From Scenedesmus sp. ARA3 (taxonomy: Eukaryota; Chlorophyta; Chlorophyceae; Sphaeropleales; Scenedesmaceae): a stretch of DNA of 35,884 nt. A program made the position numbers and the translations under genes. Of this stretch, positions 22,204 through 30,514 are shown in pieces. The first letter of the stretch is position 1. Each line of letters opens with the position of its first letter. The stretch is from NCBI GenBank assembly GCA_004335835.1, contig RWJK01001246.1, positions 6,995-42,878 of the forward strand, read 5' to 3'. Under the pieces are notes generated by a model. The model saw only the letters and a program-made list of their open reading frames with translations. It ran no database searches and was not told the DNA's origin.

Positions 22204-24091
22204 GCCACGCTAGGGCCACCAGGCATGCTACTCCGGCCCGGCCTCGTTACCAGGCACAGCAACGCATACGCCCCGCCAGCTTGCCTCACAACTTACGCTT
22301 CTCCAAACTTGTCACGGCTGTAACAGTAATGCGAGCGCACAGCAAAAGTTGCGCACCCCAACTGAACCCAACCATGCCCTGTCCTGCTCTGCCCATTCAG
22401 GCTCTGCTGTGATGACTGCCACAGCACCCAGCAACTCAATGCCCCATCCGCACAACCTGTGAAAATCCTCACTAAGCTGCCCTCTCCCCCGCTTCCACAA
22501 ACCCCGCCTCTGCACTCCAGTTCCCCTGCATCTTTCCTGGGCATGCAAAAGTGACAATCAAGTGTGCCAGCCCCGCACCCAGTGCCGTGTGCACGTCTGC
22601 CTGCCCTCACTGCCTGCCTCGCGCCCTCATGCTACAAGCCCCGCCCCAAAGCTATGGATTTGGAACAGAATTGTATGGTAGTAGTGGTAGCAGTACATGG
22701 CATGTGTGCCCCCTCTGCTGCTCGCCCTGGGAGAACTTCTGCATGCCACCATGGACTGCCGCATTCTGCAATGCTGCCCTGCCACACGCCTCCCTCCCAG
22801 ACCGCCAATATAACAATGTATGAGTTGAAAAAGTGACTCTGCTGCTCGCCCTGGGAGAACTTCTGCATGCCACCATGGACTGCCGCATTCTGCAATGCTG
22901 CCCTGCCACACGCCTCCCTCCCAGACCGCCAATATAACTATGTATGAGTTGAAAAAGTGACATTGTTTGCTTTTCAACCAGCACAGCCCTCTCTGTTGGC
23001 TCACCCTGCGAGAACTTCTGCATGCCGCCCTCGTTCTGGTCGATGGCGTTGCGGATGTTGCGCAGGATGTTCCAGCGGTACTGTTACGTTGACCAAAATA
23101 ACACGTCACATAACACGTGGTGACAGCGCGCCAGATCCACAGCCAGTGCGGGTGCAGCACATGGCCACAATGCCAGTAGCAGCAGCACACAGCAGGCAGA
23201 GCACAAAAAAGGAGCAGCAGCAGCAGCAGCAGCAGTGTCAGCCAAGACCCAAGATCAAAATGCTAGGCAGGTACAACACTACTGAGGCTGAAATTGCTGC
23301 TTAGCGTCCGAGGCGGATCGCACTGCACATGTACAGCTGCGCGCTGCACGCAGTACAGCGCTTGCTGCTATGGTGCACCTCCATTCCCCATCCGCACACG
23401 TCTGCTACTGCTGCTGCTGCTGTGGCTCTCATAACATACACCTCCTGCTGCTGCATCCCCGCTGCTGCTGGCCCCTGATCAGCGCTGCCTGCTGCTCCAA
23501 TTTTCAAAAGCAGTAGCAGCGGCGCTGCTGCTGTCCTGCAAACCCTGCCAGGGCCCCTACCCTGAAGTGATCGGCGTGAGACCACAGCGTATCGTCCCAC
23601 TTGAGGCACTCCGTGCCATCGTGGTTGGGCACTGGCGTAATGGCGCCATACTCGTCCTCGTACACATAGCCAGCAGGGACGTCGATGGTGGGGCTCCAGT
23701 AGTCTTCGGGAGCCAGGGCACGCGAGTCAATGCTTGCAGGAGAGCCCGCGAAAGCTCCCTGAGGCAGAGGCACGTTTGATGAAGACAGCGAGCCCTCCAG
23801 CTCCTGGATTGAAGCACTGGCCTCTGCCACAGTGGCCTTGAGCAGCTCGTTCTCCCGCCTGAGCACCTCCAGCGGGCTCATTTCCCCCGCAGCAGTAGCC
23901 ACATTGCGGGGCCTCGTCACGCCTGCAGCAATGCGTGGGAGCGTGCTGAGCAGGGCCCCGAAAGATTGTGCTTTTCAGCGCAAAGGTGAAGTGGACTCTG
24001 CCGCACCTGAAAGGCGTGCAACGCTCCTGCATGGGGTACTCTGAATTACTGAATTGCCAGTGCGCATCCCTAGAGCGCTGTGGAGCGCCAT
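10161..24091 (-). CDS. SBE: Starch (1,4-alpha-glucan) branching enzyme, GH13 with CBM48
   Basis: Twenty exons joining in phase to 859 aa: 24091-24007, 23922-23561, 23080-23005, 22061-21995, 21590-21444, 20947-20866, 20666-20554, 20135-20078, 19281-19144, 17721-17508, 17135-16988, 16006-15912, 15722-15557, 15053-14935, 13221-13141, 12824-12720, 11949-11792, 11025-10917, 10620-10526, 10322-10161. Exon 1 ([15 protein letters not shown]...) resembles a plastid transit peptide; it is the least certain exon. Residues about 45-74 form a short coiled coil. The CBM48 region starts near 198 ([14 protein letters not shown]). The GH13 motifs are complete: DVVHSH (404-409), RFDGVTS with nucleophile Asp475, IGEDVSG with acid/base Glu530, and YAESHDQ with Asp598. 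[18 protein letters not shown] follows near 654, and APSRTC lies in the last exon. It makes alpha-1,6 branches in starch, presumably in the plastid. Homology is unmistakable; isoform class is not assigned. Confidence 0.95.
11083..11716 (-). repeat. Ghost exon array in branching-enzyme intron 17
   Basis: A truncated copy of exon 18 ([17 protein letters not shown]) lies at about 11083-11134. Donor-side copies of exon 17 ([17 protein letters not shown] then HQWVSRK and GTGCG) begin near 11641 and 11491, with decayed copies near 11380 and 11262. The 11491, 11641 and real (11789) units are spaced 150 and 148 bp and include intron sequence rich in GGTCAAAC. Confidence 0.88.
12033..12655 (-). repeat. 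Ghost exon array in branching-enzyme intron 16
   Basis: Four acceptor-side copies of exon 17 start, coding [15 protein letters not shown] and progressively shorter versions, lie at about 12033-12062 (decayed), 12118-12194, 12268-12318 and 12390-12436. A donor-side copy of exon 16 end ([10 protein letters not shown]) is at about 12609-12655. Each exon therefore leaves copies on its own side of the intron. Confidence 0.87.
13003..13050 (-). repeat. Ghost of exon 15 donor end
   Basis: This copy encodes [13 protein letters not shown], matching [13 protein letters not shown] of exon 15 (13221-13141), followed by the same GTGCG donor word. It lies about 140 bp downstream of the real exon, in intron 15. 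A matching decayed acceptor-side copy of exon 15 sits at about 13321-13355 in intron 14. Confidence 0.85.
14104..14760 (-). repeat. Ghosts of exon 14 donor end in intron 14
   Basis: Copies of the exon 14 end ([15 protein letters not shown] then GT) occur at about 14710-14757, 14492-14545 and 14160-14205, the last decayed to [13 protein letters not shown]. The 14656 and 14879 units share the flanking sequence from GGGCATATGAAA onward with a period of about 223 bp. A direct repeat containing AGCTGGGGCCCTGCAGT at about 13722 and 13850 lies further along the same intron. Confidence 0.85.
14190..14456. repeat. Long foldback hairpin in branching-enzyme intron 14
   Basis: Left arm 14190-14326 and right arm 14330-14456 are imperfect reverse complements separated by only three bases (GCT). 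The inner part around CAGCTTTTGGGGCTTC is best conserved and the outer parts diverge. Both strands therefore code the same short peptide, [10 protein letters not shown]. The element could fold in pre-mRNA into a hairpin of roughly 130 bp. It starts inside a ghost copy of exon 14. Confidence 0.82.
15057..15104. repeat. (CAG)16 forming the acceptor tract of exon 14
   Basis: On the coding strand this is (CTG)n ending in CAG directly before exon 14 at 15053, so the microsatellite occupies the place of the polypyrimidine tract. The same arrangement recurs before the two ghosts upstream. Confidence 0.88.
15147..15379 (-). repeat. Ghosts of exon 14 acceptor end in intron 13
   Basis: Two copies of the exon 14 start ([20 protein letters not shown]) lie at about 15147-15205 and 15316-15379, each preceded by a CTG-repeat acceptor. 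Both include the GH13 region with catalytic Asp598, but neither continues into the rest of the exon. The distal copy has a short insertion and a frame change. Confidence 0.88.
16075..16913 (-). repeat. Ghost exons of 11 and 12 in intron 11
   Basis: Four donor-side copies of exon 11 end ([18 protein letters not shown] then GTGAGTG) begin at 16392, 16542, 16687 and 16835. The real unit is at 16981, so periods are 145-150 bp. A fifth remnant lies near 16240-16270. An acceptor-side copy of exon 12 ([20 protein letters not shown]) is at about 16075-16140. The donor-side copies contain the HHH motif after the catalytic loop, but not Asp475. Confidence 0.9.
17215..17280 (-). repeat. Ghost of exon 11 acceptor end in intron 10
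   Basis: This copy encodes [19 protein letters not shown] preceded by an AG acceptor, repeating the first part of exon 11 about 145 bp upstream of the real exon. Confidence 0.87.
17778..18845 (-). repeat. Seven ghost copies of exon 10 acceptor end, 136-bp tandem array
   Basis: The first 82 nt of exon 10 ([20 protein letters not shown] then LGLIVLMD) plus about 54 nt of intron repeat with units starting at 17778, 17913, 18049, 18185, 18321 and 18454 (real copy 17640), period 133-138 bp. A more distant, diverged copy lies at about 18769-18845. The array copies keep an AG acceptor (CCAG, TTAG or TCAG before GCGTCC or GCCTCC). An ambiguous base N sits at 18035. Confidence 0.93.
18525..18697. repeat. 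Foldback hairpin in branching-enzyme intron 9
   Basis: Arms of about 67 nt (18526-18592 and 18629-18697) are nearly identical reverse complements; for example CCCAGCGTCCCTGCGCTGTA pairs with TACAGCGCAGGGACGCTGG. The loop is 36 nt. The element separates the 136-bp array from the more diverged exon 10 copy, suggesting insertion into an existing array. Confidence 0.85.
18980..19065 (-). repeat. Ghost of exon 9 donor end
   Basis: A diverged copy of the end of exon 9 ([16 protein letters not shown], with GTGCG donor) lies in intron 9, about 150 bp beyond the real exon. It keeps recognisable [11 protein letters not shown] and TTNFFGVRG words in shifted frames. Confidence 0.8.
19357..19975 (-). repeat. 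Ghosts of exons 9 and 8 in intron 8
   Basis: Acceptor-side copies of exon 9 ([18 protein letters not shown]) lie at about 19357-19412 and 19490-19541, with a remnant near 19610-19640. A donor-side copy of exon 8 ([13 protein letters not shown]) is at about 19935-19977, some 140 bp from the real exon end at 20078. Confidence 0.86.
20394..20440 (-). repeat. Ghost of exon 7 donor end
   Basis: This copy encodes [15 protein letters not shown] followed by GTGAG, matching the end of exon 7 at 20554-20600 about 160 bp away. Confidence 0.84.
20951..21000. repeat. (CAG) array of about 17 units at the exon 6 acceptor
   Basis: On the coding strand this is (CTG)n-CAG|G immediately before exon 6 of the branching enzyme at 20947. 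It is one of the longest uninterrupted triplet tracts in the window. Confidence 0.9.
21131..21355 (-). repeat. Ghosts of exon 5 donor end in intron 5
   Basis: A copy at about 21264-21355 encodes [20 protein letters not shown] then DGSQAIPHR and GTGAC. A shorter one is at about 21131-21175. The copies are linked by intron text rich in GCTAAACCC. A decayed acceptor-side copy of the same exon is at about 21690-21757 in intron 4. Confidence 0.85.
22159..22202. repeat. (CAG)14 array in intron 3
   Basis: A pure triplet tract about 100 nt upstream of the exon 4 acceptor. The acceptor itself also follows a short CTG tract (22062-22086, ending CCAG). Confidence 0.88.
22713..22962 (-). repeat. Two 124-bp ghost units of exon 3 donor end
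   Basis: Two nearly identical units start at 22713 and 22837. Each carries a diverged end of exon 3 ([10 protein letters not shown]) plus about 70 nt of intron ending GAGTTGAAAAAGTGAC. They lie just downstream of the real exon 3 end at 23005. Their near identity suggests a recent duplication. Confidence 0.9.
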
Positions 24092-25018
24092 TGTCCCACG
24101 TTCGTCTCAGACCAAGGTGCTCCTGGCCATGCAGCACGGCAACGCAGTGCAAGAAATGCAGCAAACGAAGACAAAATGCCCGGGAAGATTTGCAGCGATA
24201 AGCAGGCGTAACGGGGCTGCAAAAGCGTGCGTTGTTTGTTCTTTGTACCCTGAGGTTATCCGGTGCTCGAGGCCCTGATCAACCCGGATCAAGAGCTTCG
24301 TTGCGTGCTGAGTTTATCACTGTTTTTAGGGCAGGCCAATTCAGGGTTCGCCCACTTCCAGGTTTTTCTTCCGGATGCCGTGCGAGAGCACACAGATGCC
24401 GCAAGCATGCATCGCCAGAAACTCATGAATAGTTTTAAAACATATAGTAAAATGTTTCAAATCGTGATCGCCTTATGCAGGCTCTCGTACACTGAGTTGG
24501 CACTGCTTCAACTTGAACAGGGCAGCGATGGCCAACTGCTACCCGGCAATCCCTACAATCCCTTATTTGGATGCAGTATCACGCCCTGGCACCATCAAGC
24601 CGATGATCAAGCGAACATCGGGTCGGGACTGTTGCTGTCAGCCCGCCAACCAAGCCTACAGTGGTGGGTGCAGGCTGCAGCCAGGCCAGCTGCACGCTTC
24701 ATCTCTGCACTGCACACATCCGCACTGCACAAAAGTCTTGTGCTACACGCAATGCAAAACTCTCGCAGCAACATCAGGACCTGAATTCAGATGCCTTGGA
24801 GTGCGTTGAGCAGTAAGCACCAAGACACACTGGGCCTGACAGGCCTGGGCTGCAGCTGATGGCCATCAACAAACCCTACTGCAGCTGCATCTTGGCGGCA
24901 CCAGCCAGCATCACCAAACACCAAACACGTGACATCATACACGTATGGTCTGGCCTTCTTGATGGCTTGGGCGCAATGGCAGCGCTGTAGCTGGCAAACC
25001 ATCACCATCACCACTTCA
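24092..25018. other. Upstream region of the branching enzyme / 3' flank of CEP44
   Basis: The two genes are in tandem, so this holds the branching-enzyme promoter and the CEP44 3' flank. An AT-rich patch lies at 24426-24460. Open frames here (for example 24263-24784) have no recognisable motifs. No defined regulatory site can be supported. Confidence 0.45.
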
Positions 25019-25113
25019 TCACCGCCCCTGGCTGCTGCCGCGCACAGCCTCCAGCAGCTGCTGCGCCGCCAGCGCCCTGCCAGCCAGCCTGTTTATTAAG
25101 CTGCCAGTGGCCT

Positions 25114-25147
<34 letters not shown>

Positions 25148-25590
25148 GGAGACAGCTGGCGCTGCTGCTGCTGCAATAAGCTGCTCCTTGCTCAGAGCCT
25201 CTGCGCTGCGGGCGAGTGCTGCACCAGCAGCAGCAGCGGCAGCAGCAGCACCAGCACCAGCTGCAGTGTGTTGCTCAAGCTCCTCCGACCCACCCCTGCT
25301 GTAGCCTCCTGCTGCTGCTGCTGCTGCTGCTGCATCAGCACCCCTCCACTTGGCAGGTGACGGCATGGGACTCGCACTCAGCCCGGCAACGACAGCTGCC
25401 GCAGCAGCAGACGCAGCACTGCGCCAGTCTGCACCAGCTGCTGCTGCTGCTGCTGTGTCTCTGGTAGCGCTGCTGCTGCCATGCCAGCTTGCTGCTGGGC
25501 TGGGCCTAAGTGGTGGCCTGGTGGTGTAAATGGTGGCTGGTGAGGTGGCGATGGCATGGCTGCTGCCCGCCTGCGCTGACATCAGCCTGC

Positions 25591-25628
<38 letters not shown>

Positions 25629-26510
25629 TGGTGGTGGTGTGTATGGTGGCTGGTGAGGTGGCAGTGGCGTGGCTGCTGCTGAGCTGGCTTGCCACCAGCC
25701 TGCACAGCAGCAACAGCAGCAGCAGCAAATGGCAAGGCTGCCGTCAGACGCACCAGGCACTTGAAGCACCACGAGGAGAGAGCATTACTAGCTCTACAGA
25801 TGATTCAGGTTCAGATTCATCTCAGTCAACGCTGTCAACCCTGTGGTGCAACGGACCTACTACTGAACAAGCATGGGAGCAGGTCGTAACAAATGGCCCC
25901 GCACTCGCTGGCATGCTGCTGCACTTGCAGCTACCTGCTCGCAAACTGCTGCGAGGGCGTGCGCGCCCTACTGCTGCCACCACCGCCGTCGGGCACCGCT
26001 GCGGCGGCAGCATCTGCTGTCCCCTGCTGCTGCTGCTGCCTGCTGTTGGCGAGTTTGTTCTCCAGGAACTTGAGCCGTCCTTCCAGTAGCGTCAGCCGAG
26101 CAGCAGCAGCCTCCTCTGCCCGCGCAGCAGACAGCCTATGGTGGGGCAGCAGAGTAAACAGCAGAGAGAGCAGCAGAGCAGGCTTGAGTTCAAGCAGCAG
26201 CAGCGTCAGCCGCGCAGCAGCAGCCTCCTCCGCCCGCGCAGCATGCAACCTGCAACAGCATGGCATGGTAAGACAAACAGCACAGCATACAGGATCAATG
26301 GGATGCTTGGCTTGAGGCAGCAGCAGCAGCAGCAGCAGCAGCGGCGTCAGCCACGCAGGCGATGCTGCAACTGGAAACCTCCTGATACAGCGCCACTCAC
26401 CGCTGCTGCTCCATTGCCTGCAGCGCATCCTGCAGCTGCTGCTGCAGCCCAGCTATCGCCCCATGCGCAGCCGCCAGCTGCTGCTGCATCCCCAGCATCT
26501 GAGCAGAACC

Positions 26511-26562
<52 letters not shown>

Positions 26563-28248
26563 AAGCCATCTGCTTGTTGCAGCTCATCCTGATCCTGCTC
26601 CTCCTGCTGCTGCTGCGCCAGCTGCTGCTGTTGGCTGGGTTGCCAGCTGCTGCTAGCTGCCAACATATCTGTGCCTGGCTCATTATCTTCAACATAGTGA
26701 TCATCAGCCGCCCCTGCAGCCTCCCGGAATGCTGCCTCATCTTCAACACCACCAACACCGCCACTGCAAGGATGCTGTGCTGCAGCAGGCATGGCAGCAG
26801 CAGCAGCAGCTGCTGCAGCTGCAGTCCCTTGCTGTAAACCATGCCCCTGCCGCACTGCCTGCTGCCTGCCTTGCGGCCATAGGCATGTCACCAGCTGCGG
26901 CTTCGTCTGCTGCTGCTGCTGCTGCTGGTGGTGGTATGGCAGTGGCAGCAGGCCAGCAGCTGCAAGGCCCTGCCGCTGCTGGGGGCTGGGAGTCCATCCC
27001 CCACTGCATGGGCTGTCTTCGAGGCCGGCCACAAACTGCTGCTGCTGCTGCTGCTGGTGGTTTGAAGCACTGCCACCTAGCCCTGCTGCTGCTGATTGAG
27101 GCCTGCTGCCTCCAGCTGCTGCTGCTGGCAGGTGTGAGTGCCTGATGGGAGTCTTGCTGACAGCCTTTGCTGCTGCTGCTGACGGCCGTGGCTTGTTGGG
27201 GCTGCTGCTGCTGCTGCCGGCTCCTGCGAGCAGCGTGTTGACCAAGTCCTCGGCCGTCCAGCCAGCCGGCGACGCTGCAACAGCAACGAAACAACGGACA
27301 TGTGCAAGATGGTCAGCACTGGCAGAGCAATGCTCTGCACTGTGTTGACAGAGTCCTCAGCCGTCCAGCTGGCTGGCGATGCTGCAACGGCAACGAAACA
27401 TTGGACATGTGCAAGATGGTCAGCTTTAGAAAAGCAAATGCTCTGCGATGTGTTGACCGAGTCCTCAGCCGTCCAGCTGGCTGGCGACGCTGCAGAGGCA
27501 GCAAAAACATGAGGCGCACGATGGTCAGCACTGGCAGAGCAGCGTGTTGACCAAGTCTTCAGCCGTCCAGCCAGCTGGCGACGCTGCAAAGGCAAAGAAA
27601 CATCAGACATGTGCAAGATGGTCAGCATTGGCACAGCAATGCTCTGCACTGTGTTGACCGAGTCCTCAGCCGTCCAGCCAGCTGGCGATGCTGCACACAA
27701 AAGAGGTATGAAAAGCACCGGATGTTAGGTGTTGGCAGAGCAGCTGCCGCTGGCAGGCAATCCACGCCTGAATCCTCACTTCACCCAGCATCAACATGTC
27801 AACCAGCAATCAAGAGCAACCTATTTACATGCACGTGTGAATTTGTTGTGCAACGAAAGACATGCAGGCTGGTCTTGTTCTAAAGCTGCACCTGGCACCG
27901 TTGTCTCATGAATTGCCTGGCTGTCATCTGTCGCAGCGCCGCACGGCAGCTTGCGTATCACTGCCTGAGGCACTGCCGCGCCGCATGCACATGTGTGTTT
28001 GTTTTCCAAAAATTGCATGCAAGCTGGCCTTTTGCACGCTTCACCTGGCACCATTGTCTCGTACACCGCCTGGCTGCAGTCTGTCGCACCGCCGCACGGC
28101 GGCTTGCGCAGTACTGTTAAAGGTGCCGCAACGCCGCTCAAGCTGCTGCCCCCAGCAGCAGCAGTGCCAGCGCCAGCACTGCTGCCGCGCTGCACTGCCA
28201 GCCCCCGCGGCGGTGAGGCTGCTGCTGCAAGCTTGGCAGGGCTCTGCG

Positions 28249-28299
<51 letters not shown>

Positions 28300-30514
28300 T
28301 TGCTGAGCTTGCGGTCGGTGGAAGCATACAACACGCCCAGAACTCCAAGCCACCGGCCGGCCGGCTACACGGGCACCAGCAACACAACCCGCCACCCAGC
28401 TGCCATCGCGCACCTGCCTGCAGGCATTATGTTGCCGTACGCGCTCCTGCTTGGCCGCTGCTGAGTGGATGCCTTTCACTGCCGCCAGCACTGACCCCAG
28501 CAGCAGCACTTTGCGCTCCGCAAAGCCCTGCGAGAGCACAAAAAAAAGTATGCACCAATGTTGGGCACATTGAAAGGTGTTTGTATCGATCACAAATGTT
28601 GGGAACGGAGTGCCGGCACTGCCGCCAGCACTGACCCCAGCAGCAGCACCTTGCGCTCCGCAAAGCCCTGCAGAAGCAGAAGGACGCAAACTTACACAAA
28701 TGTTGAATGATTTGCAGATGTTAACAATGGTGCGCACGCCGCCAGGCATCCGACCACAGCAGCAGCACCTTGCGCTCCGCAGAGCCCTGCAGATGCAGAA
28801 GAAGAAAACATTCACACAGAACATTCAGGCTGCTGCAACGCAATCAAGCATTGCAAATGTTGCAGGAAATGGTGCAGGAACCATCCTGGCGTCGGCAATG
28901 TCTTCGGGCGCAGCCTGTGCGGGCGCAGCCTGTGCGGGCGCAGCCTGTGCGGGCGCAGCCTGTGCGGGCGCAGCCTGTGCAGGACAGCTGCCGAAGTGTC
29001 GATTGACCAGGCCGCACCTGCTCCAGGAACTGGCCTGGCGTCAGTATTGTCTTGACACCTAGGCGCTCCCGCAGCAGCCTGAAGGCGGCCTTGACAAAGC
29101 CCTCGTTTGAACAACAACACAGAAACACAACTATTCAACACGTAGTATTGCCTTGGTTGTTGACACAGTATGTGGATGGGGTGCTGGAAGCAGGCCAAAG
29201 CTGCATCGCACCTGCTCCAGGAACTGGCCTGGTGTCAGCACCGTCTTGACACCCAGGTGGTCACGAAGCAGCTTGAAGGCAGCCTTGACAAAGCCCTCAT
29301 CTGTCTTGCCTTGCAGCTGCAGTTGCAGAAGCACAAATACAGAAGCACACAAGGTGTCAGTGCTGTGGCTTGATGCGAAGATCATTATGATCAGCTGGCG
29401 GCGCAGCAGCTTGACGGCGGCCTTGACAAAGCCCTCATCCGTCTTTCCCTGCAGCTGTGGGTGCAGAAACACAGGCACACAAGGTGTCAGTGCTGTGGCT
29501 TTTTCCAGAAACAGCATATGCACAGCTGGTTGCGCAGCAGCTTCAAGGCAGCCTAGTAAAAAGCCCTTGTCAGTCCAGCCCTGCAGCTGCAGGGACACAA
29601 ACGGCACACACAGCCAAACAATGGCCTGCGTATCACGCTGCACTGCTGCAGCCTCCCTGGTGTGCAAAGCATACAGCTGCATTTTTGCAACCAGGCTTGG
29701 CACGCGAGAGAAAGGGCAGGGGCTGACAATGAGTAAAAACGGCATCATAACACAAACACGCATGCAGCTGCAAGTAGACGGCGCATGTTAGCGTGTGCAG
29801 CGCATGCCTGCATTTGTTGCAAGCAACTCCGCATGTTGCTGTGTGAGGCGTCTTGCCTGCACACCCTGCTGCAGGATCATGCGGCAACGCGCCTGCTGTA
29901 CTTGAGCATCAAACCATGCATGCACTTCCCTATGTTGCAAACATACCATAGCATTCTGATGTGTTCTCACCTGCACGCCCTGCTGCAGGATGTAAGCGGC
30001 TACATGCCTGCTGTACTTGAGCAGCGCAAAGTGCAGCAGCGGCAGCGCTGCCAGAGGATCGCCAAGGCTCAGCCTGGAGAGTGAGAAGGAGTGAGAGAGG
30101 AGTGAGAACGAGTAAACCTAGTGGTTACCTTTAGTGTAATAACAACAAGAAAGAAGACAGCTGGCGTGAGAGAGCTTCAGCAGCATCGTTCAAAAGGCTT
30201 CAGCATTGGGGAAGTTGTGTGCAGCTGGAATGTGATGCGTGCGCAACAAAGGCAGGGGCTGCACTTTTGGCCATACAAGCATGTGCACTCTTTATGCTCT
30301 GTATGCAGGAGTGCTCTGTATGCAGGATTGCTGTGCAGTCAGCTTGCAGGAATCCTGCAAATCGCTCGACCATGTTATGCTATGCAGCTGTTGTGTTTCA
30401 AAGGCTACTTTTGGTTGCAACTCACCCCACGACATCGACTGCAGCTGTGTACTTGAGCTGCTTTAAGGTGCGCTCCAGCTGCGCTATGTTGCCTCGAAGG
30501 TCCCCTGTTGACAT
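25019..30514 (-). CDS. CEP44: CEP44 homologue, centriole/basal-body protein
   Basis: Eight exons joining in phase to 750 aa: 30514-30426, 30073-29971, 29316-29212, 28527-28414, 28243-28045, 27274-26401, 26135-25935, 25586-25019. The first four exons encode a CEP44 domain (residues 1-137): MSTGDLRGNIAQLERTLKQL, then VVGLSLGDPLAALPLLHFAL, GFVKAAFKLLRDHLGVKT, LTPGQFLEQ and GFAERKVLLLGSV, which follow the order and spacing of vertebrate CEP44. In animals CEP44 localises to centrioles, works with POC1B and is needed for centriole-to-centrosome conversion. The rest is low complexity (Gln, Ala, Ser) plus a coiled coil around residues 465-530 (GLQQQLQDALQAMEQQR, AARAEEAAAARLTLLEGRLK). The long tail far exceeds the human protein and comes largely from CAG/CTG expansion. 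Exon 3 has alternative copies; the complete one was chosen. Confidence 0.85.
25587..25626. repeat. (CAG)n acceptor tract of CEP44 exon 8 and a second acceptor copy
   Basis: A tract of about 13 CAG units precedes exon 8 on the coding strand as (CTG)n...CAG|G. About 120 bp upstream a second copy of the exon 8 start (border near 25708, coding SSHATATSPATI against SSHAIATSPATI) follows another CTG tract. Confidence 0.85.
26180..26365 (-). repeat. Ghosts of CEP44 exon 7 acceptor end
   Basis: A copy at about 26185-26255 encodes LHAARAEEAAAARLTLLLLE, against LSAARAEEAAAARLTLLEGR in the real exon, preceded by TTGCAG. A more decayed piece (the RLTPLLLL portion) is near 26330-26365. Confidence 0.83.
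26514..26562. repeat. (CTG)16 array in CEP44 exon 6
   Basis: Coding strand reads CAG codons, giving a poly-Gln run of about 16 just before the coiled-coil segment beginning GSAQMLGMQQQLAAAHGAIA. Confidence 0.9.
27300..27700 (-). repeat. Four ghosts of CEP44 exon 6 acceptor end
   Basis: Units of roughly 100 bp repeat the start of exon 6 (ASPAGWTAEDLVNT), here mostly ASPASWTAEDSVNT, near 27345-27395, 27450-27505, 27540-27590 and 27645-27695. Each is preceded by GCAG acceptor sequence and a short intron segment with CATCTTGCAC (plus-strand GTGCAAGATGGTCAGC). They lie immediately upstream of the real border at 27274. Confidence 0.9.
27880..27965 (-). repeat. Ghost of CEP44 exon 5 donor end
   Basis: This copy encodes IRKLPCGAATDDSQAIHETT followed by VPG and a GTGCAG donor-like word. 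It matches LRKPPCGGATDCSQAVYETM of exon 5 about 150 bp away, with many substitutions. Confidence 0.84.
28251..28298. repeat. (CAG)16 array upstream of CEP44 exon 5
   Basis: Coding strand (CTG)16 followed by CCCGCAG and the exon 5 border at 28243. Another example of a triplet tract occupying the acceptor region. Confidence 0.9.
28628..28797 (-). repeat. Ghosts of CEP44 exon 4 acceptor end
   Basis: Two copies of the exon 4 start (GFAERKVLLLGSVLAAV), at about 28628-28672 and 28752-28790, each follow a TCTGCAG acceptor. They lie 140-260 bp upstream of the real border at 28527. The distal copy is shorter and diverged. Confidence 0.88.
28906..28980. repeat. 15-bp minisatellite, five perfect copies
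   Basis: The unit GGGCGCAGCCTGTGC is repeated five times without mismatch inside CEP44 intron 3. It is the only short tandem array in the window that is neither a triplet repeat nor an exon copy. Confidence 0.95.
29012..29590 (-). repeat. Multiple copies of CEP44 exon 3
   Basis: Besides the complete exon at 29316-29212, a downstream copy at about 29105-29012 encodes GFVKAAFRLLRERLGVKTIL then TPGQFLEQ with a GTGCG donor; its acceptor side is truncated. Upstream acceptor-side copies at about 29395-29456 (GKTDEGFVKAAVKLLRRQL) and 29540-29590 (decayed, GWTDKGFL) precede it. The downstream copy has an in-frame AG before GGCTTT, so it could in principle be spliced. Confidence 0.87.
29853..29905 (-). 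repeat. Ghost of CEP44 exon 2 donor end
   Basis: This copy encodes CRMILQQGVQA, corresponding to the end of exon 2 (AAYILQQGVQ), about 120 bp downstream of the real exon end at 29971. Confidence 0.8.

Noticed and set aside
21745..22323. 192-codon plus-strand open frame
   Set aside because: It lies across exon 4 and introns of the branching enzyme on the opposite strand and consists mainly of CAG-derived homopeptides.
23561..23920. GTG start codon for the branching enzyme at 23920
   Set aside because: The codon lies two bases inside an exon that begins after TTGCTGCAG. A nuclear gene would need an ATG, and a matching first exon exists upstream.
25628..26656. Overlapping plus-strand frames of 153 and 172 codons
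   Set aside because: They are shadows of CEP44 exons 6-8, rich in Gln, Ala and Ser from CAG repeats.
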